Below, piece by piece: positions 42,565 through 50,937 of a stretch of DNA of 64,000 bases (positions within the stretch are counted from its first letter, which is position 1; each line of letters opens with the position of its first letter). The position numbers and the translations under genes were made by a program. The notes under the pieces were generated by a model. It was not told where the DNA came from and ran no database searches. It was given only the letters and a program-made list of their open reading frames with translations. This DNA comes from CALGYY01 sp963678485 (lineage in GTDB: Bacteria; Bacteroidota; Bacteroidia; Bacteroidales; CAIWKO01): the NCBI GenBank assembly GCA_963678485.1, contig OY782882.1:930001-994000 (forward strand). Direction: 5' to 3'.

Positions 42565-43332
42565 TTAATCATTATTCATATAACCACTTCGATTTAGAAA
42601 CTCAATTAATGCTTTTGAAAAATACACATTATCTTTCTTCGTATATCTTTTTTGGGTAAATATTTGAGCTAAAGTCTCAAGTTGGTTTTCTTCCAGCAAC
42701 TTCGCAGTCAAAGGAAGAGACTCTTTCTCTTTATAGATTTGGTCGATATCTTCAGCGCTATATGAATGGTACTTTTCCTGATGAACAATACCTGCTACTG
42801 GCAAACGATCAGTCAGCTCAGGCGTTTCAGCCGGATAGCCAATGGCGATGGTTGTAATCGGCACAACACCTGCCGGACATTCGTAAAGTGCAGCTATTTT
42901 CTCAGCATTATAAAGCGTCGTTCCCAAATAGCATATTCCCAACCCGTAGGCTTCAGCAGCAATAGCAGCATTTTGAGCAGCAAGCAGCGCGTCAATAGCG
43001 GCAGTAAAAAAACTCAACAGATTGTCGTATCCTGGTTCAGCCTGACGTTGTCTGCACCATTGATTAAAACGATTGAAGTCGGCACAGAACGTAAGTAATA
43101 CCGGAGCCTGCATCACAAGTGGCTGTTTGAAATGGAAATCCCAGACCTTCTTTTTCATCTCAACATCACGACTGACAATTATGCTATATACTTGCATATT
43201 TCCCGTGGTTGAGGCACGTGAGGCGGCCGTTAATATCTGGTTGAGCAGATCCTCATGAATTTCCTGCTCCTGAAATTTTCTTATACTTCGATGTTGGAGT
43301 AAAACTTCCATCGCGGATTTAATGTTTTCCAT
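42565..43332 (-). CDS. Nitroreductase-family flavoprotein
   Basis: 255 residues, cytoplasmic. The FMN-phosphate motif is QHRSIRKFQEQEI near the N-terminus, then ASRASTTGNMQVYSIIV, AAIDALLAAQNAAIAAEAYGLGICYLG (the core helix and glycine loop) and ITTIAIGYPAE. The length and the C-terminal extension after residue 190 match the NfsA-like branch that uses NADPH. It reduces nitro compounds or quinones; the natural substrate is unknown. It starts 28 bases after the propeller gene, so it is probably the last gene of the PorT-like/gldB unit. Confidence 0.9.
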   Translation of the reverse strand: MENIKSAMEVLLQHRSIRKFQEQEIHEDLLNQILTAASRASTTGNMQVYSIIVSRDVEMKKKVWDFHFKQPLVMQAPVLLTFCADFNRFNQWCRQRQAEPGYDNLLSFFTAAIDALLAAQNAAIAAEAYGLGICYLGTTLYNAEKIAALYECPAGVVPITTIAIGYPAETPELTDRLPVAGIVHQEKYHSYSAEDIDQIYKEKESLPLTAKLLEENQLETLAQIFTQKRYTKKDNVYFSKALIEFLNRSGYMNND

Positions 43333-43360
43333 AGATCATTTTCGTTTTTTGATATTTCAA

Positions 43361-44365
43361 TTACTTTTTATAGTCAAACTTTACCAGTCCATCCTGAGTC
43401 GCCATCCACTTCTGCCCTTCTAAATCTTCGATAACAAGGTTGATAAAATAACTTGGAACAACAGAATTTGAGGCATTGTAGGTGGCCCATTTTTCCGAAT
43501 CCCAAACGACTAGTCCGGTATTGGTCGCAAACCATTTTACATTCTCCCGGTCAACGAAAATTTTATACTCACAAAACTTTGGCAAGCCACTATTTTCGGG
43601 AGTATAATTCTTCCATTCGTCTTTATCAAGTTTGAATACTCCGCCCCAATAAACAACCCACATAGTCCCAGTGCGATCGCAATAAACATAATTAATTTGG
43701 TCGGTAGGTAATGCTGAATTTGTTGTGTTGTAAATTTTCCATACATCCTTTTCAAGACAAGCCAGACCTTTTGATGTAGCAATCCACACCTTGCCTGCTG
43801 TATCAATAGCCAGACTATAAACAATATCCTCAGGTAATGGAGAATTCTTGGAAGAGTATGTCAGCCAATGCTCACCATCAAAGCGAGCTAATCCACGATC
43901 AGTCCCTATCCATAATATCTGATTTTTCTCATGAGCCATGCAAACAACATGAACATCAGGAATAGCCGAATTTGAAGGATTCCAGTCAGTAAATGTTTTT
44001 CCATCATATTTCAACAATCCATGGTAACGAGTTCCTAACCATTTAATATTATTATCGTCAATATAAATTGATGTAATAAATTTATCCGGAAGTCCACAGC
44101 TTAAAGAATCATATTTGATAAATTTACTCCCATCAAATTCAACGAGGGCACCACCGAAGAAGCAATCACCAGTTGCAAACCACAAATGGTTATCAGGACC
44201 GACAGCAATGGTTTTTATCAGATTGTCGGGGATTTCAGTACTTGTACTATCCCATGTAACGCATTGCAATTTTTGCGCAGAGACCGTGATTGCGGAGATT
44301 AGGAAAATGGGCAAACAGCATCCTAACAGTAAAAATCTCCTGCAACTCGCTAAAGAACCTTGCAT
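43361..44365 (-). CDS. Secreted seven-bladed two-component-regulator-type propeller protein
   Basis: 334 residues with a signal peptide (LLLGCCLPIFLISAITVSAQ). Seven repeats of about 43 residues each have a W-x-(A/G)-T strand (LWFATGD, KWLGTRY, LWIGTDR, VWIATSK, MWVVYWG, KWFATNT, KWMATQD), then GL.KFDG..W..Y and a NSxLP turn. This is the propeller domain seen as the sensor of hybrid histidine kinases, but here it stands alone without a kinase. It starts inside the stop of gldB (TAATG, 44363-44367), so translation is coupled. Its role with GldB is unknown. Confidence 0.88.
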   Translation of the reverse strand: MQGSLASCRRFLLLGCCLPIFLISAITVSAQKLQCVTWDSTSTEIPDNLIKTIAVGPDNHLWFATGDCFFGGALVEFDGSKFIKYDSLSCGLPDKFITSIYIDDNNIKWLGTRYHGLLKYDGKTFTDWNPSNSAIPDVHVVCMAHEKNQILWIGTDRGLARFDGEHWLTYSSKNSPLPEDIVYSLAIDTAGKVWIATSKGLACLEKDVWKIYNTTNSALPTDQINYVYCDRTGTMWVVYWGGVFKLDKDEWKNYTPENSGLPKFCEYKIFVDRENVKWFATNTGLVVWDSEKWATYNASNSVVPSYFINLVIEDLEGQKWMATQDGLVKFDYKK

Positions 44366-45402
44366 TATTTCTTGGGTTTATATTTCGATTTTTGCAATAT
44401 CTTTTGAGCATCTGTTTCCTTCAACAACTTCCTTATATCACAGTCTGGGGTCTCGTTCATATAAGCACGAACAATCTGCCAACCAACCCAAATAGCGATT
44501 CTGGGAGGGCTTTCCTTACCAAAGGAGGCTGTAAACGGACCATCGGCGAAGAACTTCATAAAATCATCACTGGATTTGCTGTATAGAATTTTATTATCGA
44601 TAAAAAACGACCAGATATTTCCTTCATTTTTTTTACACCAGTTAAGCCATGATCCCGTGAATTTAATTTTGATACTATCGGGAGTAGTCGGCATAGTCAC
44701 ATCCAAAAAGTACATTAACTTTCCCATACCAACCATCTGCTCAAGAAAATTCCCATTCTTCTGCTCACTGGTACAGGCGGCAATTCCCAACTCTTCCATA
44801 CAATCGCGTGCAATATAAGGCTCATCCATCCAGCGGGCTTTATACAGCGGAACACCGCAACTTGCATAAAAACTATATTTACTTCCTAAGTAAAGATCTA
44901 ATGCTATGATAAGAGCACTATCAGCATTCTTAATAGGAGCGGTAAAATCCCCACCAGAAACATAAGTGTATACAATGGGAATTTTCTTTTCAGGAAACCA
45001 ATATGAGTAAAGCGAAAAAGACGATGACAACTCTTTTTCGAGGTTATTCAATGTTGGATATTTTTTCATGCATGCATTATAATGATCACGAATGGCAGCA
45101 TCTTCAACATATGCACTTAATTGATTTATATTTTCTGCTTCATTAAGATCCCCGTCAAGGAATAAAGCAAACTCAGGTTGTATCTTTTTTAGACCGGTCT
45201 GAAAATTTTTCTGATCGATAGTAAACAAAGCTATCTCGTAGCGTTTCACCTTAACATCAACCACTGGCAATGAGTCTTTAGCTACTTCCGGAATATTAAC
45301 CTTATCATTCTGATCACCATTACATCCGCAACCAGCCATTATTACGGCCATTAGTCCGAGCATCAACCCAACAATGACTTTCGCTAATTTTTGTCGCTTC
45401 AT
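44365..45402 (-). CDS. gldB: GldB-like gliding motility lipoprotein
   Basis: 345 residues. Lipobox IMAGC with Cys25. The mature part matches the GldB pattern as I know it: VKRYEIALFTID, an FALFLDGD segment, DHYNACMKKYPTLNNLEKEL, then IPIVYTYVSGGDF, ALIIALDLYLGSKYSFYASCGVPLYKARWM and the C-terminal PPRIAIWVGWQIVRAYM. GldB is an essential lipoprotein of Flavobacterium gliding and lies next to NAD synthetase genes in that genus, as here with nadE about 1.5 kb away. It suggests a gliding or gliding-derived apparatus. The gene symbol rests on similarity and context. Confidence 0.78.
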   Translation of the reverse strand: MKRQKLAKVIVGLMLGLMAVIMAGCGCNGDQNDKVNIPEVAKDSLPVVDVKVKRYEIALFTIDQKNFQTGLKKIQPEFALFLDGDLNEAENINQLSAYVEDAAIRDHYNACMKKYPTLNNLEKELSSSFSLYSYWFPEKKIPIVYTYVSGGDFTAPIKNADSALIIALDLYLGSKYSFYASCGVPLYKARWMDEPYIARDCMEELGIAACTSEQKNGNFLEQMVGMGKLMYFLDVTMPTTPDSIKIKFTGSWLNWCKKNEGNIWSFFIDNKILYSKSSDDFMKFFADGPFTASFGKESPPRIAIWVGWQIVRAYMNETPDCDIRKLLKETDAQKILQKSKYKPKK

Positions 45403-45441
45403 ATTATTATTGGTTTTTAAATATGTCTATTCAGTAAGCGC

Positions 45442-46089
45442 TTAAAAAGTTTTCCATCCAGCGGAAAGAATAAAACAGCCCGGATGCTGCTTAAATGAAG
45501 GATTCCATGAAACATCGTTCAGCGCACGCTCATACCTAAGGTCGATGGTGAATTTCCAAACATCAAATCCAATTCCACCAGTAACCGACCATGTTGCATC
45601 CTTGGTGTTGAATTTCTGTTCAGGAAGCAATTCAGCACCGGAGGTAGTAACTAAAATCTTTTCTGACATCGTATAGGAGATTACAGGACCTACGAATATT
45701 CTAAAGTTCAGCAAATTCTCACCAAAGTTATATCCGAATAGCAAAGGAATATCCATGGTCGTTATCTTAATGTGCTGATCTACCGCATTGGCCGGACTAA
45801 CAAGATCATATTTACTTGACCCACCTTTCCAACTAAAAATTATTTCAGGTTGAAAATACAGTTTATGATAATGCATACGCGAATACATGCCAACACGCAA
45901 TCCAATCCTACTGCTATTTTTCAAATTAATAACATTCTCGTCGATGGATTTTGTTCCCATGCGAGAATAGTTCATACCGACCACCGGCCCAAAGCTAAAT
46001 GGGATCCTGCCTGTTTCACCATCCTGCGCTTTCAACGTGCTGGAAAACCCAATTCCTATTAAAAGGACAAGACCCAGAATTTTTTTCAT
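45442..46089 (-). CDS. PorT-family outer-membrane beta-barrel protein
   Basis: 215 residues with a signal peptide (LGLVLLIGIGFSSTLKAQ). The small-barrel pattern is clear: FSFGPVVGMNYSRMGT, IGLRVGMYSRM, FQPEIIFSWKGG, MDIPLLFGYNFGENLLNFRIFVGPVISY, WSVTGGIGFDVWKFTIDLRYERAL, and a C-terminal aromatic WKTF. This is the eight-stranded outer_membrane_beta-barrel (PorT-like) fold common in Bacteroidota. It is the first gene before gldB (39-base gap), with its own promoter box. Its partner or ligand is unknown; PorT itself is needed for T9SS, but this broad family has many paralogues. Confidence 0.85.
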   Translation of the reverse strand: MKKILGLVLLIGIGFSSTLKAQDGETGRIPFSFGPVVGMNYSRMGTKSIDENVINLKNSSRIGLRVGMYSRMHYHKLYFQPEIIFSWKGGSSKYDLVSPANAVDQHIKITTMDIPLLFGYNFGENLLNFRIFVGPVISYTMSEKILVTTSGAELLPEQKFNTKDATWSVTGGIGFDVWKFTIDLRYERALNDVSWNPSFKQHPGCFILSAGWKTF

Positions 46090-46112
46090 CTATGATTTAT
46101 TTATATGAATGA

Positions 46113-46120
46113 CAAAAATA
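46113..46120 (-). promoter_or_regulatory. TAnnTTTG -7 element for the PorT-like/gldB unit
   Basis: Minus-strand TATTTTTG, 24 bases before the ATG at 46089; divergent from the box at 46167. Confidence 0.6.
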
Positions 46121-46166
46121 TGAAAACTAACAGTGCGATATTTTTATTCCTTAATCTTTTTGTTCG

Positions 46167-46174
46167 TATTTTTG
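46167..46174 (+). promoter_or_regulatory. TAnnTTTG -7 element for the second PorT-like gene
   Basis: TATTTTTG, 50 bases before the ATG at 46224. Confidence 0.55.
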
Positions 46175-46223
46175 CAAAACAGAATCGTACCCTTGAAACT
46201 CACCAACATTAAACGATGATATT

Positions 46224-46937
46224 ATGAAAAAAGCATTTGTACTCGTCCTTATTTTTTTCACGCTCTCCGTATTTAGCAGCAAAGCCCAGGACCGGACCTA
46301 TCATTTTGGTTTGCAGGCGTCCCCCAGCATAAGCTGGCTTAAGCCCGAAGTAGAAGGCATTGCATACAAATCGGCTGGATCTATCATTGGCGTTAGTTAT
46401 GGTGCCATATTAGAAAACTACTTCACACCAAACGTAGGAATTCTCACAGGACTGAACGTGCTTCATAATGGCGGGCATCTGAAATACCCATATATTAATA
46501 CAGATAATCCTGTCGCCGATACAGGCTCTCTGGAGCGTAAGTACAATTTACAATACATCGAAATTCCCTTAATGCTTGTGGGAAGCACGGGTGATGTGCT
46601 TGGTAAATTCTCTTTTTACGGCCGATTTGGCATAAGCAATGGCTTTAGAATCAAGGCAAAGGCTCAGGATCAATTCACTTCGGATAAAACTCCCAATGTA
46701 CCTCAGGATGCGGTTGCTAATATTAATGCAAAGAAATCTGTTTCCTTTTTCAGAGAGGCTTTGCTCATTGGTGTAGGTGCGGAATATCGCATTGGAAATA
46801 CCGCTATTGCTCATTTAGGGCTCACATTCAGCAATGGATTTACAGATATTCTTAAAAGCAATACAAACTACAACAACGCTATCAAGGAAAAAGCTCGTTC
46901 CAATTCGATTGATTTAAATATTGGTATTGTTTTCTGA
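46224..46937 (+). CDS. PorT-family outer-membrane beta-barrel protein (second copy)
   Basis: 237 residues with a signal peptide (FVLVLIFFTLSVFSSKAQ). Barrel strands: YHFGLQASPSISWLKPE, GVSYGAILENYFTPNVGILTGLNVLHNGG, YNLQYIEIPLMLVG, FSFYGRFGISNGFRIKAKA, REALLIGVGAEYRIGNTAIAHLGLTFSNG, ending SIDLNIGIVF. The YIEIPL strand is a common mark of this family. Divergently transcribed from the first PorT-like gene and only 8 bases before nadE, so it shares that transcript. The two barrels are not close duplicates of one another. Confidence 0.85.
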   Translation: MKKAFVLVLIFFTLSVFSSKAQDRTYHFGLQASPSISWLKPEVEGIAYKSAGSIIGVSYGAILENYFTPNVGILTGLNVLHNGGHLKYPYINTDNPVADTGSLERKYNLQYIEIPLMLVGSTGDVLGKFSFYGRFGISNGFRIKAKAQDQFTSDKTPNVPQDAVANINAKKSVSFFREALLIGVGAEYRIGNTAIAHLGLTFSNGFTDILKSNTNYNNAIKEKARSNSIDLNIGIVF

Positions 46938-46945
46938 GACTATAC

Positions 46946-48589
46946 ATGATGAAGATTGCGCTTGCTCAACTTAATTTTTATATTGGTGATTTCGAACAAA
47001 ACACGTCCCGTATTTGCGAATATATCGAACGTGCTAAATCGGAAAATGCCGATATCGTTGTATTTCCTGAGTTAGCGGTATGCGGATATCCTCCGCGCGA
47101 TTTTCTTGAATTCAATGATTTTATTGCTCGTTGTCAGTATGCCCTCGATACCATTGCTAAAAATTGTGTCGGCATAGCCGCTATTATTGGATGTCCTACT
47201 ATTAACCCAAACATTCAGGGTAAACCATTATACAATTCTGCTGTATTTCTTTCGGAAGGTAACATTGTCTCTACCCATCATAAAGCATTGCTGCCTACCT
47301 ACGATGTATTCGATGAGTATCGCTATTTTGAACCGGGACGAACATTTCATTGCATTACATACAAGGAAACAAAAATTGCCTTAACCATCTGTGAAGATCT
47401 TTGGAATATTGGTAATGACCCATTGTATGTTGTGAACCCAATGGATGAACTACTCAAGGAACAACCTGAACTCATTATTAATATTGCTGCATCTCCTTTT
47501 CATTACAAACAAGCTGAAGTCCGTCAATCAATACTTCAGGCAAATGTTGCGAAATACAAGATTCCACTCATATACGTGAATCATGTTGGAGCACAGACAG
47601 AACTACTTTTCGACGGTGGATCGATGGTGATTAATGCCAAGGGACAGTGCATAAAGCAACTTAATTTTTTTACTGAAGATTTCTCCGTGGTTGAGCCCAG
47701 TCTACAGGCAATTTCCAATGATGCAAGCGGACTCTCCTCAGCAAGTAGCGAGGCACAGCGTATCCACGATGCACTAATCATGGGCATCCACGATTACTTT
47801 GCTAAGCTTGGCTTTCAGAAAGCTATATTAGGATTATCCGGAGGAATTGATTCTGCTCTAACGCTGGTACTCGCAGCCAAAGCACTGGGTGCTGACAATG
47901 TAAGAGCGGTATTGTTACCATCGCAATTCTCTTCTCAGCATTCTGTAGACGATGCAGTGGAACTTGCCACGAATCTTGGATGTCAGTACGACATCATTCC
48001 TATTGAAAGCGCATACCAAAGTCTGGAATCCACGCTTCAGCCCTACTTTAAAGGAACGGCATTTTCGATTGCAGAAGAAAACCTGCAAGCCCGACTGCGT
48101 GCGGTTATTCTTATGGCTCTCTCAAATAAGTTTGGCTACATTTTACTGAACACATCTAACAAAAGTGAAGCAGCCGTAGGTTATGGAACGCTATATGGCG
48201 ATATGTGCGGAGGTATTTCTGTTCTCGGTGATGTTTATAAAACCCAGGTGTACGAACTATCTCGCTATATAAACAAGGACAAAATCATTATTCCTGAAAA
48301 CACCATCAACAAGCCGCCTTCAGCCGAATTGCGACCCAATCAAAAGGACTCTGATTCACTTCCCGATTATGATCTTCTTGATAAAATTTTATTCGAGTAT
48401 ATCGAAAACCGCATGGGTCCTGCGGAATTAGTGCAGTTAGGTTTTGACGAAAAAATCGTTGCACGTGTTTGTCGCTTGGTCAACACCTCTGAATATAAAC
48501 GATATCAAACACCACCCATCCTGCGTGTTTCTCCAAAAGCCTTTGGAATGGGGCGCAGACTTCCCATTGTTGCCCGTTATCTTTCATAA
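46946..48589 (+). CDS. nadE: Glutamine-dependent NAD+ synthetase
   Basis: 547 residues from the first of two adjacent ATGs. The N-terminal nitrilase-type glutaminase has the E42-K113-C149 triad (FPELAVCGYPP, HHKALLPTYDVFDEYR, CEDLWN). The C-terminal synthetase has the PP-loop LGLSGGIDSALTLVLA (about 289-304), ARLRAVILMALSNKFGYILLNTSNKSEAAVGYGTLYGD-type core elements, and a KPPSAELRPNQKDSDSLP substrate loop. It makes NAD+ from deamido-NAD+ using glutamine as nitrogen donor. Next to the PorT-like and gldB genes, an arrangement also known in Flavobacterium. Confidence 0.97.
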   Translation: MMKIALAQLNFYIGDFEQNTSRICEYIERAKSENADIVVFPELAVCGYPPRDFLEFNDFIARCQYALDTIAKNCVGIAAIIGCPTINPNIQGKPLYNSAVFLSEGNIVSTHHKALLPTYDVFDEYRYFEPGRTFHCITYKETKIALTICEDLWNIGNDPLYVVNPMDELLKEQPELIINIAASPFHYKQAEVRQSILQANVAKYKIPLIYVNHVGAQTELLFDGGSMVINAKGQCIKQLNFFTEDFSVVEPSLQAISNDASGLSSASSEAQRIHDALIMGIHDYFAKLGFQKAILGLSGGIDSALTLVLAAKALGADNVRAVLLPSQFSSQHSVDDAVELATNLGCQYDIIPIESAYQSLESTLQPYFKGTAFSIAEENLQARLRAVILMALSNKFGYILLNTSNKSEAAVGYGTLYGDMCGGISVLGDVYKTQVYELSRYINKDKIIIPENTINKPPSAELRPNQKDSDSLPDYDLLDKILFEYIENRMGPAELVQLGFDEKIVARVCRLVNTSEYKRYQTPPILRVSPKAFGMGRRLPIVARYLS

Positions 48590-48616
48590 AAAAAGGCCAC
48601 CAGTAGCTGATGACCT
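48588..48616 (-). terminator. Terminator after the NfuA-like gene, overlapping the nadE stop
   Basis: On the minus strand aggtcatcag (48616-48607), loop cta, ctggtggcct (48603-48594) with two G-T pairs, then a run of T to 48588. On the plus strand the hairpin is followed by attttctt, so it may also serve nadE. Confidence 0.7.
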
Positions 48617-48639
48617 CATTTTCTTCATAAATAATCAGA

Positions 48640-48888
48640 TTACATATTTACTGCCTCTACAGATTTAATTTCAGGAATCGCCTTGATCATCGCTTGTTCA
48701 ACGCCATTCTTTAGTGTCATCAGGCTCATGGGACAACTCTTGCAAGCTCCGTGTAATTCTACATTTACAACATTATCATCGGTAAGATCCACAAAACTAA
48801 TGGAACCACCGTCGGCTTCAAGATAAGGTCGAACCTGATCGATCACATTCTTAACTTTCTGTACTAATTCTTCTTTTTGCGTGCTCAT
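48640..48888 (-). CDS. NifU C-terminal-domain Fe-S scaffold/carrier protein
   Basis: 82 residues, a stand-alone NFU domain. VIDQVRPYLEADGGSISFVD is the family start, and VELHGACKSCPMSLMTLKNG carries the CxxC (ACKSC) that bridges a 4Fe-4S cluster between two monomers. It ends in VEQAMIKAIPEIKSVEAV. It passes clusters to target proteins. It follows the Mrp ATPase gene by 27 bases in the same direction, so the two form an Fe-S assembly pair. No SUF or ISC genes are in the window. Confidence 0.95.
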   Translation of the reverse strand: MSTQKEELVQKVKNVIDQVRPYLEADGGSISFVDLTDDNVVNVELHGACKSCPMSLMTLKNGVEQAMIKAIPEIKSVEAVNM

Positions 48889-48915
48889 ATCGAGAGATTT
48901 AAAGATTAAAAATAA

Positions 48916-50016
48916 TTATTTACAAGGTTTAACATCAGTCATTTCCTGAAATGCATTCCAGATAGCCACTTGCTGAGAAACAGATTCTGCCAATGCGTAA
49001 AATGCTTTACCCATTACCGATTCCCCGTCATTTGCAACAGGACATCCTTTGTCGCCTGACTCACATACGCCCTGAACCAAGGGAATCTGCCCAAGTAAGG
49101 TAAGGTTCATTGATTCAGCAAACTTAACTCCGCCTTCTCTGCCAAAAATATAATATTTATTATTAGGTAGCTCAGCCGGTGTAAAATAAGCCATATTCTC
49201 AATAAGACCTAAAATAGGAACTTTCAAGCCTTCCTGCTGATACAGATTAACTGCTTTTACGGCATCTGCCACAGCAACTTCCTGAGGCGTCGTAACAATG
49301 GCGATACCCGCAAGCTTGAATGTTTGCGCTAAGGTAAGATGGATATCTCCTGTTCCCGGCGGTGTGTCAACCACCAGATAATCCAGTTCTCCCCATTCGG
49401 TATCATTTAGCAATTGCTTAAGCGCACTGCTTGCCATCGGGCCTCTCCAAATCAGTGCTTTTTCGGGTTCAACAAGAAATCCAATTGAATTAAGCTCAAC
49501 ACCATATCGCACTAATGGCCGCATCCGAGCTTTACCATCTTTTTCAAAGATTTCGGGACGCTCTTCAGTCAGCCCAAACATTATAGGCACTGATGGCCCA
49601 TAAATATCCGCGTCAACCAGTCCGGTCTTTGCTCCGCTACGTGCAAGTGCAACAGCGAGATTAGCTGCAACCGTTGATTTGCCAACGCCTCCTTTACCGG
49701 AAACCACAGCAATTATGTTCTTAACACCGGGCAAGCTCTCCTTCTCGGTGCTTTTATGCTGAGTAGTGACTTTTGCGCCCATTTCCGGTTCAACAATAAC
49801 GTCCTGACCAAAGTGGGCTGTCACTGCATCGATACAATCTTGTCTGATTTTATTTTTCAGCGGACAAGCTGGGGTAGTGAGCATCACTTTAAAACGAATG
49901 GTATTTTCTTCAATACTAATATTCTCAATCATCCCAAGCGACACTAAATCTTTGCGCAGATCGGGATCCATCACCTTGCTGAGTGCATCAAGGACATTCT
50001 TTTCATTAAGCTCCAT
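48916..50016 (-). CDS. mrp: Mrp/ApbC-type Fe-S cluster carrier ATPase
   Basis: 366 residues. The N-terminal MIP18/DUF59 domain (about 1-80) has LSKVMDPDLRKDLVSLGMIE and TTPACPLK. The P-loop ATPase part starts at about 95 with VVSGKGGVGKSTVAANLAVALA (deviant Walker A), followed by GLVDADIYGPSVPIMFG, DYLVVDTPPGTGDIHLTLAQ and VTTPQEVAVADAVKAV. The typical CxxC near the C-terminus of the ATPase is replaced here by separate Cys residues (VCESGDKGCPVAND). It binds and transfers Fe-S clusters. Upstream of the NFU-domain gene. Confidence 0.94.
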   Translation of the reverse strand: MELNEKNVLDALSKVMDPDLRKDLVSLGMIENISIEENTIRFKVMLTTPACPLKNKIRQDCIDAVTAHFGQDVIVEPEMGAKVTTQHKSTEKESLPGVKNIIAVVSGKGGVGKSTVAANLAVALARSGAKTGLVDADIYGPSVPIMFGLTEERPEIFEKDGKARMRPLVRYGVELNSIGFLVEPEKALIWRGPMASSALKQLLNDTEWGELDYLVVDTPPGTGDIHLTLAQTFKLAGIAIVTTPQEVAVADAVKAVNLYQQEGLKVPILGLIENMAYFTPAELPNNKYYIFGREGGVKFAESMNLTLLGQIPLVQGVCESGDKGCPVANDGESVMGKAFYALAESVSQQVAIWNAFQEMTDVKPCK

Positions 50017-50122
50017 TGAACCTATTTTAATTTAGATTGTGTAAAATTAGATATATTTTTCAAGCAGGAATTCTTTTCTGCTGTTAAATAACTTATAAAT
50101 TCCCACCAGCAATTTTTTTTTA

Positions 50123-50130
50123 TATCTTTG
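50123..50130 (+). promoter_or_regulatory. TAnnTTTG -7 element for tRNA-Ser
   Basis: TATCTTTG, 17 bases before the first tRNA base. Confidence 0.65.
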
Positions 50131-50146
50131 CAGTCCTTTTTTCAAA

Positions 50147-50234
50147 GGAGAGATGGCCGAGTGGTCGAAGGCGCACGCCTGGAAAGTGTGTATACTCCAA
50201 AAGGGTATCTTGGGTTCGAATCCCAATCTCTCCG
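50147..50234 (+). tRNA. tRNA-Ser (anticodon GGA)
   Basis: 88 bases with a long variable arm as in class II tRNAs. The acceptor ggagaga (50147-50153) pairs with tctctcc (50227-50233), discriminator G at 50234. The anticodon stem cacgc/gtgtg encloses loop ctggaaa with anticodon GGA at 50181-50183. The T arm is ttggg-ttcgaat-cccaa. The 3' CCA is not encoded (cat follows). It reads UCC and UCU codons. Confidence 0.97.
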
Positions 50235-50240
50235 CATCCC

Positions 50241-50357
50241 GCACAAAGTTCCCGCGAAAGCGGGATTTTTTTATTTCCGGAGTCACGTAAACGAAGTTTA
50301 CAAGTGACGAAGGGAATAAAAAAATCCGCGAGCGCGTAGCGCGCGGGAACTTTGTGC
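50241..50357. repeat. 117-nt nested inverted repeat (long hairpin) next to tRNA-Ser
   Basis: Outer arms gcacaaagttcccgcg (50241-50256) and cgcgggaactttgtgc (50342-50357) are perfectly complementary over 16 bases. Inside, ggattttttta (50263-50273) can pair with taaaaaaatcc (50317-50327), and at the centre gtaaac-gaa-gtttac (50287-50301) forms a perfect six-pair hairpin flanked by gtcac/gtgac. The whole stretch can fold as one long hairpin with small bulges. It begins six bases after the tRNA. No protein-coding frame. Confidence 0.85.
50251..50272 (+). terminator. Terminator of tRNA-Ser
   Basis: cccgc-gaaa-gcggg (50251-50264) followed by a and seven T. It is formed by the left half of the long inverted repeat. 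Confidence 0.75.
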
Positions 50358-50937
50358 TGGATGAACCTCCCCCACCGGGATCACGAGCGAAGCGAGTAAT
50401 CCCAATCGCGCCACCTCCTCAAACCAACCTATTACGTCTTGAGTAATAATTTCATTTAATGATTCATTGATGCGTAGCTTACAAGCTAAATCCTATGGCG
50501 AATTACATTAAATATTGATTGGTTAAATTCCTCCGTGTCAATCTTTATCCTGTTTAGGTCTGTTACGATTTTCGTCTTTCAACCATCCACACTCGCCTTT
50601 AACTGTTTCACCCCTGCCTTTTCCTTATCCATTCCTAAAAACCAAAAGCCATTGTTTATCTTCGAATCAAAATCGTACTTTGAGAAATAGCGGCATCGGT
50701 GTTTTTGCAGCTTCAGGTTTCAGTATCAAAATATCAGGTAAAAAACATTGCAGATTTGATAGCTTTATTATCTTTGCACCCATTCAAAGACAAACCTTTC
50801 GGAATCTTTACACCTTGCTCTTCTCAACAGAAAGCTAAAAGTGCTTGTCGCTGAATGTTCAGATTTTGCTGGGAGTTTTAATATACTTGCAATAACAAAA
50901 TGCCGCTTACGTTAACGGATTACAAATAACTAAAGCA
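50358..50937. other. 580-base non-coding stretch
   Basis: It opens with another imperfect hairpin (gggat at 50377-50381 to atccc at 50399-50403, enclosing gagcgaagcgag). The middle has no open frame of note on either strand. The end holds the promoter at 50748-50776 and a leader of about 150 bases before the small membrane-protein gene. A near-match to the -7 element, TATACTTG (50882-50889), could be a second promoter. Confidence 0.6.
50748..50776 (+). promoter_or_regulatory. Promoter upstream of the small membrane protein / PstS-like / TPR genes
   Basis: TTG (50748-50750), 18-base spacer, TATCTTTG (50769-50776). It predicts an untranslated leader of about 150 bases, unusually long for this window. 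Confidence 0.6.

Noticed and set aside
50047..50286. 79-codon minus-strand frame
   Set aside because: It is the antisense of tRNA-Ser and its terminator; the peptide (RLGFEPKI...) is the well-known false translation of tRNA T and anticodon arms.
50147..50937. Genomic island inserted at tRNA-Ser
   Set aside because: No integrase, no repeat of the tRNA 3' end seen downstream, and the following genes are ordinary Bacteroidota genes.
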